The notes below the pieces were generated by a model, which had not been told where the DNA came from, ran no database searches, and saw nothing but the letters and a program-made list of their open reading frames with translations. DNA of 6,258 nucleotides. It comes from Chloroflexota bacterium (GTDB lineage: Bacteria; Chloroflexota; Anaerolineae; Promineifilales; Promineifilaceae). Shown in pieces: positions 5,842 through 6,258 of this stretch. The DNA lies in contig DOXE01000236.1 of NCBI GenBank assembly GCA_003519205.1, positions 1 through 6,258 on the forward strand, read 5' to 3'. Within the stretch, counting starts at the first letter, position 1. Each line of letters opens with the position of its first letter. The position numbers and the translations under genes are program-made.

Positions 5842-6258
5842 ATGAGTGAACTTAATGGAACGAAGGAAGTAATCGGGGTGACAAACCTTAATGGTGCCAC
5901 CTGGATATTGAGCGACCCTCGAGTTGATATTGACCAGCCCGAGAAAATCGATGGAAATGGAGATGAAGTTGGTGACCGGAAACAGGCAATAGAGGATGCT
6001 GTGCGATCCATCTTGACTAATGTTGGTGAAGACGCCGAGAGAGAAGGTCTACAACGTACGCCACATAGGGTGGCAAAGATGTACGATGAATTATTGGCTG
6101 GCTATGATACGGATCCGGTCAAACTGGTCAACGGCGCTCTTTTTGACGTCGAGTATGATGAGATGATCGTCGTCAAAGATATCGAATTCTTTAGCATGTG
6201 CGAGCATCACATGTTGCCCTTTTTGGGCAAGGCGCACGTGGCCTACATCCCCGACGGC
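5842..6258 (+). CDS. folE: GTP cyclohydrolase I, 3'-truncated by window edge
   Basis: Converts GTP to 7,8-dihydroneopterin triphosphate, the entry step to folate and tetrahydrobiopterin and, in many bacteria, to queuosine; a cytosolic homodecamer (family knowledge). 139 residues are visible without a stop, and the family is usually about 180-225 long. Residues 1-45 are a hydrophilic, acidic N-terminal segment. The core then shows [37 protein letters not shown] (62-88) and [22 protein letters not shown] (118-139). C120 and H123 correspond to two zinc ligands (C110 and H113 in E. coli) and H122 to the catalytic His; the third ligand, a later Cys, lies beyond the window. This is the zinc-type FolE (FolE1), not FolE2. 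It is divergent from dodecin and probably driven by the promoter at 5681-5709. Confidence 0.95.
   Translation, partial: MSELNGTKEVIGVTNLNGATWILSDPRVDIDQPEKIDGNGDEVGDRKQAIEDAVRSILTNVGEDAEREGLQRTPHRVAKMYDELLAGYDTDPVKLVNGALFDVEYDEMIVVKDIEFFSMCEHHMLPFLGKAHVAYIPDG

Overview
The window comes from a bacterial chromosome of middling GC content. It holds six genes: four complete, one cut by the left edge and one cut by the right edge. SD-type ribosome sites, sigma-70-like promoter hexamers and intrinsic terminators all fit a bacterium. The phylum cannot be fixed from the sequence. A citramalate-synthase/leuB/ilvE cluster next to a PucR-type regulator and a dodecin would suit Chloroflexota or a similar deep lineage, but that is a weak inference.

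Left part (1-3293, + strand): a branched-chain amino acid operon. The 3' two-thirds of cimA (citramalate synthase) is followed after 15 nt by leuB (3-isopropylmalate / methylmalate dehydrogenase). Then, after 23 nt, comes ilvE (branched-chain aminotransferase). CimA opens the threonine-independent route to isoleucine (pyruvate + acetyl-CoA to citramalate). LeuB carries out the later oxidative decarboxylation of both the leucine and the citramalate routes, and IlvE makes the final amino acids. The isomerase LeuCD, needed between CimA and LeuB, is not in the window. The operon ends at a long inverted repeat with a T-run (3321-3391).

Middle part (3413-5387, - strand): a 550-residue PucR-family regulator converges on the operon. 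Upstream of it lies a small dodecin gene in the same orientation. A clean intrinsic terminator separates the two, and the regulator appears to have its own promoter with an extremely short leader. The regulator's target and ligand cannot be read from the sequence. The dodecin has the family fold signature but lacks the flavin-stacking Trp and the neighbouring Gln of classical dodecins.

Right part (5388-6258): a 454-bp divergent intergenic region, then the first 139 codons of folE (GTP cyclohydrolase I, + strand). The intergenic region has a promoter for dodecin and a strong sigma-70-like promoter for folE. Over the folE -35 box lies a three-copy, 11-bp-period direct repeat resembling the operator layout of OmpR/PhoB-type response regulators. 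The folE leader of about 125 nt has potential secondary structure that I could not match to a known riboswitch.

No RNA gene, insertion sequence, CRISPR array or phage gene was recognised. The window is mostly ordinary metabolism. The points most worth a second look are the folE operator/leader, the Trp-less dodecin and the near-leaderless start of the PucR-family gene.
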